Shown piece by piece: positions 37,401 to 47,169 of a stretch of DNA of 64,000 nt. The notes beneath the pieces were generated by a model. The model searched no databases. It worked only from the letters and a program-made list of their open reading frames with translations, and was not told the origin of the DNA. The stretch's first letter is position 1. Each line of letters begins with the position of its first letter. This stretch comes from Parasponia andersonii. Lineage: Eukaryota; Streptophyta; Magnoliopsida; Rosales; Cannabaceae. The position numbers and the translations under genes were made by a program. Location: NCBI GenBank assembly GCA_002914805.1, contig JXTB01000388.1:160381-224380 (forward strand), given 5' to 3'.

Positions 37401-40400
37401 AGGAGAGGGAATCTCAGTGGGTGCAAGTGGTGGAATCCTGGGCTTGTGATGAATTGTTGGGCAAGCCACCTTTAAGTGAAGCTGTTCCTGGGTTGAAATG
37501 CTCACAGAATAGTAAACCAGTTAGAGTTGAAGATAATCCTGGTAATTCTCCTGTTTCTGGTAATCTTTTAAATAACAAACTCTTACACAGAACTCCAGAA
37601 ACTGTTTCCAGTGAAGCTGTAACCTTTGGGCGCATGGAAATGGCGCCTTCTCTTCACATCTGTGAGAATGCGAGATTAGATACCATGGCTTCTGATAAAT
37701 TTTCAGGTTCTGAATTTCCCGAGCAAAGACATGTAAGTGATGCTCAAGTGATAGTCTCAAATGATCCTTCTGCCAAGGTGTACATCCCTGATAGAGCTAC
37801 TCCAAGCATGCTAGATGGGAAGGTCATTCCAGAAGCACCTGAAAGTGGCAGCCCGGTTGATGTTACAGGGAAGATTTTTTCTAACAAGGGGTCTTTATGT
37901 GAAGAACGTGTCCCTGATGAATCTGCCTTAGTAGTTCCTGAGATTGTAAGTTCCACTAATGGCTTGGTGAATGTTGACTCTGTGGTTCAAATGTCAGCTG
38001 AAAAACAAATTCGAGACAGAGTCACTTTAAATATGCCCGATGGAGAAATCCCATTTTCAGTGCCAGAAGTTACTCACCATGAAGTAGAGGTTGATCGTAC
38101 TAGCAAAGAGAATTGCGGAATGTGCAATCTCACATCAAATAGTGTTACTCACAACAGCCAGCAGGATAGAGCAGATAATGCTGTTAATCAGAACTCTCTT
38201 CTCCAGGAGCTGTCACTGGTAAACTTGTCATCTGTGCAACCTACAATAACTTTGACTCATGGTGCTCCAGTGCCACCTAATCAGGTTCGATTTCTTTTAA
38301 TGTGGTTTTTATTTATGTTAGATAATTCATTGATAAATCATTCCTTTCATATCAGTTAACATTACATCGTGTTGTGAGGATCTTTTCACAATACTTTTAT
38401 GGTATCTACTTGGATACTATTTTGTTTGTCTGTTCTGTGTTTCCTGATGGTTCTTCTGGATATTATTTCGTATTGTTGGTGAAGATTCTTGAAAGGGACA
38501 AGTGTTTTTAGCTGTCAGTTACTGACCTTGCCTTTACAGGTGCACGTAGATGAATGTAATCAGCCATCTATAACTTGTGGAATCCAGATTGAAGATGCCC
38601 CACCTGCTGATAACCAGAATGCACTTGAAGAAATTGAACAGTCAGCATCCCAACCAGTTGAAATTGAACAATCTAATCAGCCTCTCCATGCATTTGAGCC
38701 AACAGTGCAAGTGCACCTTTCACCATCTAATTTAGCTTCTAATGATAATCAAGCTGATGTACCGTTGGTTGAGGAAAGTGAACATCAGCCAAGTAACGAC
38801 GGTTGTAACTCTATCCAGGTTTCCCAGGCTCCAGTGGAATTTGTTGAGAACCCTCAATTTTCAAATCAAGCTGTTTCACAGCCAGTAACATGTTCATTAA
38901 ATCCATCCATTGGGACTTCGGGAACTGAATTTAGTAATCGTCCTACACACGCCACGCCTGCAGTGGCATCATGGGTAGCTCCGCCTTTGTGCCCCGATCC
39001 GCTTCAGAAGGAACTAGAACGACTATGTCAAGAATTTGACCAAACCCGTAAAAGTCACGACGATAAGGTTGTTTTCGAATTGCTAAACGCCTCCCTTTAC
39101 CAATAACTTTTCTTAGTTGTTGCCTTTGTGCTGACGTCACTTTTTTCTTGAGCAGAAGCTGCATCTAAAATCTGATTGTGAAAAAGAGATTGCTCAAATT
39201 CATCAGAAGTATGAGATGAAGTACAAGGAGATTGATGCTGAATATTCTACAAAAGAGAAGGAATTTGAAGAAATTCGCAACAAACTATGGTTGAATAAAA
39301 TCTTGGCTGAGGCGTTCAGGTCAAAGTGCATGGAAGTTAGGCAATGGGGTAGATCAGGAATGCAGCAACCCCAAGGTGCGTTTCCTCTTGATACAACCCT
39401 TTAATGTTGTGTTATTTTTTAATTTTTGTTTTTCTGCTCTACTCTTTAGTTTGGAGACTTTTTTCTACCATTGCTCAAACAGTTGTTAGATGAGTAGATA
39501 TAGTTCAACTAAACTGATTTTCTTGGTCCATATCTTATTATAATTAAATTGCGTTAATTTACAATGGATTACTTTTCGTTAGATATGTTTGTTGTTCACC
39601 TTAAGCTCTTTGGATTCCACTAAAAAATTGTTGCTTCTTTGAAGTTACATGCAAACAAGCTTTTGAGGGATGTGTGTGTGGGTTTGGGGGGGTCAAGAGT
39701 TCAAACTTTGGTCGTGACGGGTGTGTGAGTTATTTTCCTTTACTTTTATAATAAGTGGTGGTCAGTAGTTAAATCCCATTTTTTTTTGGAAAAAAAAATG
39801 CAAACAAGCTTTTAGATAATCTATGCATTACTGGAGATGTTTTAAGCTCAATCTAAGTGCAAAAAAGATTTTGGGTTTGGATAATGTATACGATACTGGA
39901 GATGTTTTAAACCCAATCTAAGTGCAAAATTCAAGTCCATTTAATGAACTGGTTTATGAAATGTGGAAATTATGCTATTTCTTCCAGGCTGAGGAACTAA
40001 GTTGTCAATTTCTACCATTTGTGACAAGGTTCAGTTGAGTGTGGTTGGTTTTTAAATATAATGCTGTTTATTGAATTTTCTAGCATGTTTATCTCTATTA
40101 TATTTGCTCCAAATTGGGTCGTACATGAACCATATTCTTTATATATATAATAATAATAATAATAAAAAAAAAGAAAATCTCAAATTGGTCTAAATTTCAG
40201 GATCAATTCAAACAGGGGCCTAGGAATTTTGAATCCATTTCAGACCATTCTGGCAATGTAGGATCATGTCTTACAATGTGTATTGCACACTCAATATTAG
40301 CTATTTGGCTATCTCAAAAGAAAATTAGCTATTAGACTACTTAAATCATTTTCTTTCTTACTATTCTGCTCTTCCCATTGTTGGTCTACCGTTCTATCTG

Positions 40401-41579
40401 CATTCATTTAATTACCATCAAATAATTATTTTCGACTTATACTTTTATAGGTTAACTGCACATGATCAAACCATTTATGATGATTTTTCCTCTTGTTCTG
40501 AATTGGGAATTGGAAACTAGTGAGAGTTGGGATTAAAAGAGAGTTAATAATCTTCTAGTAAAAGGCTTTACAGTAAAAACTTTCAACACTTTACATGAGG
40601 ATTTGTTCTCTGAAACTGCATTATGGTAACTTTCAGCCCATTTCGGCATAAATTTTGTATTAGACTGTTCTGTCGAGTGTCAACTGGACATGTATGACAT
40701 TAATCCTTAGGAGCTAAACCTTTGCATATGTTTTACCTTATCCTTTTTCAGTACCAGTTTTTCATGGATATGACTTATGATTACATCCAATATACTATTA
40801 AACATGTTGAAAATTTGGGATTTGCTTGTATGGTTATTATTTTTCAACTGTGGGCTACTAACTGATATTCCTGGGCAGATATGAATGCAACTCTCATGCA
40901 GCAGCTGGTTCAGCTACAGCAATCAATGCAAGTGCAACAAAGCGCACAAAGGCCTCCCCTCGTTGTTGGTACATCTTCAGCCAGCTCTCCAGCTACTACC
41001 CTGTTAGCTTCAGGACGTGAACTTAATCCACAGCCTTCCCTACCTGCTCCAGTAATCGGCCAAAATACTACACCTCCTGTGCCAAATGTTAATCCTTCAT
41101 CTTCCCTCTTTCCAAGTACTACAACAAGACCTCCCCAGATCAGTTCTGTCTCCTATTCAACTGGAAACCCCCAAAGCAGTGGTCAGATTCGAGCCCGACC
41201 GCCACATCTTCGAGCATCTACAACTAGTCTCCCTTCTCATCCACGTGGAATACAAACGCAACCGACAAATAGCCCTGCCTTGACATCGAACGCACTTCCC
41301 TGTTTACCGCCTCGGCTACCATCCTCCATGTATCAATCTGGTCCGTGCGAAAGGGTCCTCCGTCCTGAGACTGCACCTTCTAACTTATCCTTATCCTCCT
41401 TGGAACTACTGAGGAGTTTTGACCATCGACCTGCTGCAAGTCAACCAGTTAGTTTGCCTGCAGTACCGGGTTTGTTTTTAAACACTGAAAAGTCGAATAC
41501 CTCTGAATTTGGCCAAAGTGGTATGCAGGTTAACTTGGGTGGACCAAGTGACGTAGTATATTTGTCGGATGATGACTAA
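16497..41579 (+). CDS. MOM1: MOM1-like transcriptional silencing factor (CHD3-derived, helicase-dead), 19 coding exons, about 2371 aa
   Basis: Exons with unbroken phase: 16497-17046, 17276-17717, 18701-18785, 19898-20043, 22033-22226, 22338-22468, 23911-24186, 24884-25033, 27006-27248, 27380-27520, 27605-27913, 28510-28683, 30951-31860, 32017-32258, 34313-34417, 36716-38284, 38540-39067, 39156-39375, 40879-41579. In order: basic Ser-rich N terminus, C4HC3 PHD finger (C398-C441), two chromodomain-like segments (about 478-525 and 555-590), a SNF2-like region (about 620-1060), a coiled coil (about 1476-1610), the CMM2-type coil (about 2040-2130) and a Pro/Gln/Ser-rich tail ending VVYLSDDD. The Walker A GKT is absent (VVIDEQERILMVI) and the DEAH box reads DELQ, so no ATPase is expected. 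In Arabidopsis, MOM1 silences transposons without large changes in DNA methylation, and CMM2 dimerises. The 2-kb CMM2/coil part decides MOM1 over CHD3. Exon 3 and the N terminus are the least certain. Confidence 0.92.
17916..18206. mobile_element. MITE with CTCCGTTTGGAAC terminal inverted repeats (hAT-like)
   Basis: The left end CTCCGTTTGGAAC is matched by GTTCCAAACGGAG at the right end, and the pairing continues loosely inward (TTTTGGAGGGG against CCCTCCAAAAA). The element is about 291 bp and lies in MOM1 intron 2. Flanks GCTTTAGT and GCTTAGTG are similar but not a clean duplication, so the superfamily is inferred. Confidence 0.75.
18340..18690 (+). mobile_element. LINE 3'-tail remnant in MOM1 intron 2
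   Basis: A broken reading frame with RVFEDIERN and MDRVKFCVAFWI matches the end of the zinc-binding domain that closes plant L1-type LINE ORF2. The block ends in an A-rich stretch near 18685. The region shares its closing phrase with the better copy at 30130-30652. Confidence 0.65.
19080..19335. repeat. Imperfect direct repeats in MOM1 intron 3
   Basis: The phrase GGAGCTGATGTGATCAATGA occurs twice (about 19211 and 19265), with a variant GTCGAGCTGATGTGATGTAG near 19090. AGTTAGTTTCTGAAATTTGT also occurs twice. It looks like a local duplication of about 100 bp followed by decay. Confidence 0.6.
20640..21060 (-). mobile_element. LINE 3'-tail remnant in MOM1 intron 4 (antisense)
   Basis: On the - strand the frame contains SLWLERKKRVFEETKEMW, which fits the W-x-ERN-x-R-x-F signature at the end of plant LINE ORF2. 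Several stops and frame breaks show it is dead. C-rich and A-rich simple sequence (about 20630-20675) lies at its 3' end. Confidence 0.6.
23726..23875 (+). repeat. Perfect 75-bp tandem duplication in MOM1 intron 6
   Basis: 23726-23800 is repeated without a difference at 23801-23875, starting AGCCTGTTCTGG and ending GGTCAAAT. Each unit contains TTCTTTATTCAG followed by GTAAAT, that is a 3' splice-site-like string joined to a 5' splice-site-like string. The copies lie 36 bp before exon 7. Confidence 0.97.
25706..25939 (+). mobile_element. SINE (206 bp) with a perfect 14-bp target duplication, MOM1 intron 8
   Basis: The element 25720-25925 is flanked by TTCTAAAAACTTTA at 25706-25719 and 25926-25939. 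It has an A-box-like TAGTTCAAGTGG, a B-box-like AGTTCAACTCC, a GC-rich body and an A-rich tail (GAAAAAGAAAAAAAA). This is a complete tRNA-type SINE insertion. Confidence 0.88.
25965..26150. repeat. Diverged two-copy repeat in MOM1 intron 8
   Basis: GCAGCTGCTTGTTGAGATGC near 25971 and GCAGTTGCTTGTTAAGGTAG near 26091 begin two related blocks with AAACCCA and ATAATCTT or GTAATCTT. The small ORFs crossing them are not genes. Confidence 0.5.
28811..28896 (+). repeat. Perfect 43-bp tandem duplication in MOM1 intron 12
   Basis: The unit AGACACTAAAAGTGTACAGT...AAGCCCAAA at 28811-28853 is repeated at 28854-28896. No protein or element is linked to it. Confidence 0.95.
30130..30652 (+). mobile_element. 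LINE 3' end with poly(A), MOM1 intron 12
   Basis: A 92-aa frame (30150-30428) contains ESMDRIFLHCEFSIRLW and GFWAIGLERNHRIFEEL. This is the zinc-binding domain found at the end of plant L1-type reverse transcriptase ORFs. After the stop come a short 3' UTR, TTTCCGTTTCTTATT and a run of A at 30638-30652. It is 5'-truncated, as most LINE copies are, and is not a MOM1 exon. Confidence 0.85.
32480..33200 (-). mobile_element. LINE 3'-tail remnant in MOM1 intron 14 (antisense)
   Basis: On the - strand, frames broken by shifts read FFFIWKSHSPKVMVFSWL, then CILCERNNRHWIM, MDHAFLHCSYMKLWVRLL and SIWLERNRRVSEDLEDNW. Together these follow the order of the LINE ORF2 zinc-binding domain. Frame breaks near 32880 and 32790 show it is dead. 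Confidence 0.8.
33290..33605 (-). mobile_element. Second antisense LINE 3'-tail remnant in MOM1 intron 14
   Basis: On the - strand about 33600-33450 reads LAFLWAVWCERNQRIFGD followed by an EEEVWEKKKFWEAIW segment, a further LINE ORF2 ending. T runs at 33292-33312 correspond to its poly(A) tail and fix the 3' end. It lies just left of the MITE and gap. Confidence 0.75.
33765..33850 (-). mobile_element. MITE of the (TA)n-associated family, truncated by a gap
   Basis: AGGGCACCAATCCAATAGGT and the following bases match the reverse complement of the right end of the MITEs at 44.9 and 62.7 kb. The copy enters the N gap at 33851. (TA)-rich DNA lies on both sides. Confidence 0.8.
33851..33987. other. 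Assembly gap (137 N)
   Basis: N run inside a MITE and next to a (TA)n tract in MOM1 intron 14. The gap hides the other end of the MITE but no coding exon, since the exon phases before and after it match. Confidence 0.98.
34990..35640. other. Unassigned insertion-like block in MOM1 intron 15
   Basis: A purine-rich stretch (about 35340-35465, GAAGAGA and GAGAGAA repeats) follows a block with GGCCAGGCTTTCAAATACCT and TCTAATAAATTCTATCTATT. The latter resembles the R-U5 part of some Copia LTRs. I could not find ends or a target duplication. Confidence 0.35.
36050..36400 (+). mobile_element. LINE 3'-tail remnant in MOM1 intron 15
   Basis: One frame around 36195-36240 reads AIFWSLWFERNNHVFEIK, the W-x-ERN signature of the LINE ORF2 end. 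The longer 120-aa frame across the same DNA is a shadow and is not a gene. Confidence 0.7.
39649..39813 (+). mobile_element. Short SINE-like insertion with a perfect 16-bp target duplication, MOM1 intron 18
   Basis: ATGCAAACAAGCTTTT at 39649-39664 is repeated at 39798-39813 and encloses 133 bp. The insert has a B-box-like GAGTTCAAACTTT and ends in an A run. No A box is clear, so it may be a 5'-truncated SINE. The long perfect duplication and A tail indicate LINE-driven insertion. Confidence 0.8.
39815..39935 (+). repeat. Diverged tandem duplication of about 65 bp, MOM1 intron 18
   Basis: ACTGGAGATGTTTTAAGCTC and ACTGGAGATGTTTTAAACCC each precede AATCTAAGTGCAAAA. Two units lie side by side, directly right of the SINE-like insertion. 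Confidence 0.8.
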
Positions 41580-42158
41580 CCAGTTACATCAACACCGTCC
41601 TAACATAATAGTTTTTGGGTTCTCCGGGTTGCGGGGAGTATTTTTCACATGACCCAGGTAGAGGGGAGAAATAGCAGCTATTTCCTCTTTGTACTCGCAA
41701 AGCCTTTGCAGCTTACATTATCAAATCGTGTCTTATGTATATAAAAATTTATTCTTCTCATCCTTCTGCCATACTAGGCATATATCCCCCAAGAAATTTG
41801 CAGCTTAACAATACACGACGATAGGTAATCCATTCGTTCTAAATCTAAAGAAAATTTGTTTAACGATGACAATTGTGTGTACTAAGAAAAAAAATATTTA
41901 GAATTATTTGAACAACGCTATATGCAATCCGTACAATGGGGGTCGTGAGCGCGTGGTTCTGTAAGGTGATGTCCGAACTAGAGGCCTGAAGTAGAAGCCG
42001 AAATGTAGGGCCAGCCGTATCATATAATTTTCGAAGTTACTTCGGCGCTTATTACATATATACATATATATATCTTTAAAACACTTACTTAAAAATATAA
42101 TAAGTAGGGAATTCTGAGTCTTAATTTCGGATCAGAGCTCTGAAGCCGTACTTTTCTC
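41580..42158. other. Convergent intergenic spacer between MOM1 and PAL
   Basis: 579 bp separates the two stop codons, so both 3' UTRs and poly(A) sites lie here. No gene or repeat is seen beyond a short TA run near 42055-42072. Overlapping antisense 3' ends are possible but not shown. Confidence 0.7.
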
Positions 42159-45100
42159 TTAGCATATAGGAAGAGGAGCACCATCCCATTCCTTGAGACA
42201 TTCCAGCATTGGATCAATGATTTTCCCCTCACAGATAGCCAAAAACACCCTGTCAAATTCTTCTCCTGGAGACTTCACCTTCTCTCCAGTCAAGAGCTCA
42301 GTCCCCAAATCTTCCCTGACAAATCTATACAACGGAAAAGACCTACATTTTTTGATTCTATTTGGAATGTTGGGATTTCCGCTCTCAAAGGCGCTTCTCG
42401 CCGCCTCAACTTCTTTAGGCAAAAGGTTCTTCAGTTCCTCTTCAAAGCTTCCTATCTTTAAGAAGATTGAGGTGTACTCATTCAAGTTATCACTGCTTGC
42501 TAATGCATGATCCACGAGCACGTGCCTTAGCTTTTGCATTAGGGGATAAGTTTCGCTACAAGGATCATCAACGTAGGAGAAAACATGCTCACGTTCAGCC
42601 ACTTTGATCAATTCCCTCTCACAAAATCTTGAAGGGTGAAGCTCCTCCTCGTCGACCCCCGTGGTCAACACTTTCTTAGCCACCACACTAATTGTGTCCT
42701 TAACAATGCTATTCAGGTTCTCCTCATAATGCCTCAAGTCTATTGCTTGGCATAGAGCAACTAAGTACGTTGAGGACATGAGCCTCAAGATTTCAACTGC
42801 TTCCGCCGTCTTTCGTGAAGAGATGAGTCCTAATGAGTTGACATCTTGGTTGTGTTGCTCGGCACTTTGGACATGATTGGTAACCGGGTTAGCTAGAAAT
42901 TGGAGCTCCGAACAATAGGCTGCCATGGCTATCTCAGCGCCTTTAAACCCGTAATCCAAGCTTGGGTTGCGACCACCGGAGAGAGCGGAAGGCAACCCAT
43001 TATTGTATAAGTCATTGACCAACTCGGTAAATTGAGCAAACATGAGTTTTCCAATAGAGGCCAAGGCTAATCTGGTGTTGTCCATAGAGACACCAATTGG
43101 GGTGCCTTGAAAGTTTCCACCGTGTAAGGCCTTGTTCCTTGAAACGTCAATCAGAGGGTTGTCGTTCACTGAGTTGATCTCACGCTCAATAGTCTTGGTT
43201 GAAAATCTAATGACTTCAATCTGTGGTCCCAACCATTGTGGCGAAGTACGAAGAGCATAACGGTCTTGCTTGGGCTTTTGTTGTGGATCGGTTTCATGGT
43301 GCTTCTTTGATGGTGCCTCAACGTCAGAGCCCTTATCCAAAATGTGCTCCATTATGGCTGCAGCCTCAATCTGGCCCGGATGGTGCTTCAACATATGGGT
43401 CAAGTGGTCCGTAAATTCGGGCTTTCCTAGCATAACTTCGGCAAAAACGGCCGACATAATCTGTGCCAAGACAGTCAAAACATTGGCCGCAAATAGAACT
43501 ATGGATGCATGGCCTGATCCAGCTCCTGTTCCATTAACCAATGCAAGACCTTCCTTGGGCCCCAAGTCAAAGAATCCGCCTGTTAAGCCTGCGAGTTCGA
43601 AAGCCTCAGCGGCGTTAAGGGCCTCGCCGTTGGGCCCGATGGCTTTGGAATTGGGCCTTCCCGTCAAGAGGCCCGCAATGTAGGCGAAAGGGAGCAAGTC
43701 ACCGGAGGCGGTGATGGAGCCCCGGAGAGGCAAGCATGGAGTAATGTTGTGGTTGAGGAGCTCAGTGATGGCTTCAAGTATCTCAAATCGGATGCCTGAG
43801 TAGCCTTGAAGAAGGGTGTTGATCCTCACTAGCATTGCAGCTCTTGTTGCCGTCAGAGGCAGCTTGTGGCTTTCTTGTGTTAATCCATCGCCAAAGATTC
43901 CGGCATTCAAGAATCTGTCAAAATTGAATGAAAAGTATTAGTCAATCCATATTGAACATAAAATTTGGAAAAAAAAAGTTGGTGTGTAGGAATTCACAGG
44001 AATTCTGTAATAGCTATAAACGTCAGATTATATCAAAATCAAATTTTATACAATCTAATGAATTTTTATTGAGCCTTGACATTTCAAAAATACTTGTTAT
44101 CAATAATATTTTCATCCTATTACAAAATTTTCAAAGTAGGATTAGTTTCTTTATTTACATGATCTATCGTATTTTTTTTTTTTAAGTGTGACTAACGACC
44201 TCCACTTATTACAAATTAAAGAAAAATACTTATTATTACTCAATCTCTACCCCACCTCATTAGGGTTAATAGACTTTCACATCTACTTTAGTGTGACTCA
44301 AACATAAGACTCAAATCCTAAGTAGTGAGTGCTCTTACTGCTTGAGTTAACCCATATCGTCGAAATAATATTTTTTAATACATTGTTAAATTAATATGCG
44401 AGTTTGTAGCTCATGGACCTACATAATCTATCCTATTTAGGTTTAGGTACAACAAGAAATAAGAAAAGATAGTTCATGTATAGAATGTTTGATCAAATTA
44501 ATTAATTAAGTAATTGTTAGTTAGTCAAATGTAGCATCTTTTGACTAACTTTACTAGATGAATCAAATCATATTTACACATTTTACTTTTACGTGATTAA
44601 TCTTTTTTAATATGTATATATATATATATATATATTTCAATGAAGATGTTTGTTTTTTTATTTTTTATGGACGATACTCTAATTTCAACTAATCCTACTT
44701 ATTTTGGTAGTTGAGTAAAACATGAGCTCTAAAATAAGATAAAAAAGTAATAATGAGCCGTCTTATATTTGTGTTACGAAGTTATGTGTATTAGTATATT
44801 TTTGCAGATAGGGCCTATTCTTTGTAGTAATGTACTTTATAATCACTTTATATATATATATATATATATATATAGGTTGCCAATCCAATAGGTATTTTTT
44901 TTCTTTATCTATGGGTAAATATTTTTTTTTAGCGGTTGGATCACCATCTAATGGGGATCCAATGGCTATAATGAAGTGCATGAAAAGACGTGCATCATTA
45001 ATGCTCTTTCTCTCTCTTACTTTTTACAATAAAAAAATGTGCATGCTAAATTTTCATTGGCCAAATTGATACCTACTCATAAGTAAAAAAAAAAAAAATA

Positions 45101-47169
45101 AACCCACTAGATTGGTACGCATACATATATATATATATAAAGAAAGAAGAGACGAGCATAATGATAACTTTTTTTAGACGTGATTATGAGAGTTTCTAAC
45201 TTTAATAACAGGAATATTCGCTAAGAACTTTTCGGATGAGTCTTACTCTATCGGACGATGAAGTGTGTCAACATAGCCCGCGTAATATAGTTACTAGTTA
45301 GACATGCATATGATACAAGTGAGCACTCTCCATCAAGCCCTGGGCTAGAAAAAACAAACTTTTATATCGGACGATGAAGTGTGTCAACCTAGCCCGCGTA
45401 ATATAGTTACTAGTTAGACATGCATATGATACAAGTGAGCACTCTCCATCAAGCCCTGGGCTAGAAAAAACAAACTTTTATATTTAAAACTCCGGAAAAA
45501 TTTATTCAGATTCAACCTACGACCTTTACCTTTGATGACCACCACCTTACTGTCAAACTACCCCACTCGGTGGTTATAATCACTTTTTAGATGAAAAGGT
45601 GTTGTCTGCCATGATGATGCGCCTTGAACCTATTTACATTAACTCATCCTCTGTGTATATATGTACAAGGAACTCTAGTTTAACTAAGAAAATTATCCAC
45701 CGATGATGTATGTATGTTTTGAGTCGTCAGCCTTTCATAAGTTTTTGTCTTATTTACAAATTTGTTGATTTTATTTTAATTTTTTATTGGGATAGTTACA
45801 TAAATATCTCTTGAATTTTGACTAAACCGTACGATCCATTTTTATATTTATGAATATAATTATATGCATATACCATTGGATCCCTGAAAATAACAAAATA
45901 TTCTCTTGAGTTTATGAAACTAATAAGAGATTACCTTGGTTTTCAGTTTAGATACAGATGTCAATCCCGATGTTACCCCCTAGATTTCTAACTGAAAAGA
46001 TGACCTTTGTATACAAATTAAAATACAAAAGGATTTCAACCGAAAAAAGAAAACAAGAAAAAAAACAGGGAATAAAAGTGTATTTTGTTAGTAATAAAAA
46101 TTCAAAGTGAGTACTAGATCGTTTAATTTGGCTACTATCGTTTTTCAATTTATTTAACATTCAAATGCAAACAACTATTCATTCAAAAAAAATGCACACT
46201 ACTAATTCTATTTTAAAAAAAAAATGCAGTCTACTAATTACTACGGCGTACCGAATAAAGCTCGCGGATAAGAGTAGCACAGATGTACATTTTTACATAA
46301 GTATATAATTACAGCAACCTAGTGAACTACCAATTTTAGGTGATAACCATATTTTTACAAGGTCAAGCTAAATATAAAAATTGATTCTTGGACTATTATA
46401 TAACTACAATTTTTTTTTTAATAGCATATTAACTACCACTTTTGTCACGCATATAAATTTACATAATCAATTTTATACAATATTTTGAAAATAATATCAT
46501 AAACAATTTTAAAAGCTTCTATAATAAAATTCCTCAAAAAAAAAAAAAAGAAAAAAACAATTTTAAAAGTTCGTAAAACTGAACAAATGTCATTTTCAAT
46601 AGGTTAATCTCCATTTTATACATATATAACGAGTCCTTTAATAGTTCAAATTCAGTGTCAAAACACCACCTATATATATATATATATATATATTCCTTAA
46701 ATGAAACTATTGTTTAATTGCCTTTTTGTTTCTTGATTTGACACAAAAGAGATTATTATAATTAGTAAATAAATGGTGAGGATCACCTGATAAGCTCCTT
46801 CTGTAGGGCAGACCCTTGGTTGGTTCTCCTATGTGAGGCTGCACCAAACCCAGTTGTGATCCCATAGATGTCCCTACCTCTGCTGATGCACTCCATCACC
46901 CAATCACTGCTGGCCTTCACGGCCGCCCTCGCTGAATCCGAAAGCTCCACCGCCACGCCTCCGCTAGCCACCGCCGCCACCTGGCCTATGGTGAGTGTCC
47001 CACCCCCAAGCTGGACCACTGGCTCCCGGTATTCCCTCACCATGCGCCTCACTTCCTCCAAATAGCTTCCCTTCAATGACTCCGCCATGTAAGACCAATT
47101 CAATGGGTCTAGTTTATGATCAAACGTTATCTGATGATCTCCATTCCCATTCTTTCCTGATGATGCCAT
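42159..47169 (-). CDS. PAL: Phenylalanine ammonia-lyase, two exons, 712 aa
   Basis: Converts L-phenylalanine to trans-cinnamate and ammonia, the first step of phenylpropanoid metabolism; the enzyme is a cytosolic tetramer. Exon 1 is 47169-46787 and exon 2 is 43914-42159. The intron splits an Arg codon (AG|A, R128), the usual place for PAL genes. A197-S198-G199 in [10 protein letters not shown] forms the MIO electrophile. Y102 in YGITTGFG is the catalytic tyrosine, and F129 in RFLNAG fits phenylalanine rather than tyrosine as substrate. Length and C terminus (APLPIC) are normal and no stop or frameshift is present. Unusual residues near the active site are L, F and A in [13 protein letters not shown], where most PALs have ASGDLVPLSYIAG, and FAANV where most have FEANV. 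The intron is large (2872 bp) and holds a SINE, a MITE and a 116-bp duplication. Two solo LTRs stand just upstream. Confidence 0.97.
44170..44370 (-). mobile_element. SINE in the PAL intron (minus strand)
   Basis: Read on the - strand: a head with GGGTTAACTCAAGCAGTAAG, a B-box region GTTTGAGTCACACTA, a body with GATTGAGTAATAATAAGTAT and a poly(A) tail (T run 44171-44184). It matches the complete SINE at 60930-61130 and the head at 15628. PAL is also on the - strand, so the SINE is in the sense direction. Confidence 0.8.
44876..45119 (+). mobile_element. MITE of the (TA)n-associated family, PAL intron
   Basis: Left end GTTGCCAATCCAATAGGT and right end ACCCACTAGATTGGTACGC form imperfect terminal inverted repeats. 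The centre holds GGATCACCATCTAATGGGGA, part of an internal hairpin. (TA)n tracts touch both ends (44850-44874 and about 45125-45140). Confidence 0.85.
45249..45482 (+). repeat. 116-bp tandem duplication in the PAL intron
   Basis: The unit from TATCGGACGATGAAGTGTGT to AAAAACAAACTTTT is repeated once, with one mismatch (AACATAGC against AACCTAGC). It is a recent local duplication with no coding content. Confidence 0.95.
46672..46693. repeat. (TA)n microsatellite near the 5' end of the PAL intron
   Basis: A TA dinucleotide run about 95 bp inside the intron from the exon 1 donor. No MITE is attached to this one. Confidence 0.9.

Noticed and set aside
43223..43683. ORFs of 63 and 137 aa on the + strand inside PAL
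   Set aside because: Antisense shadows of the conserved PAL exon 2.
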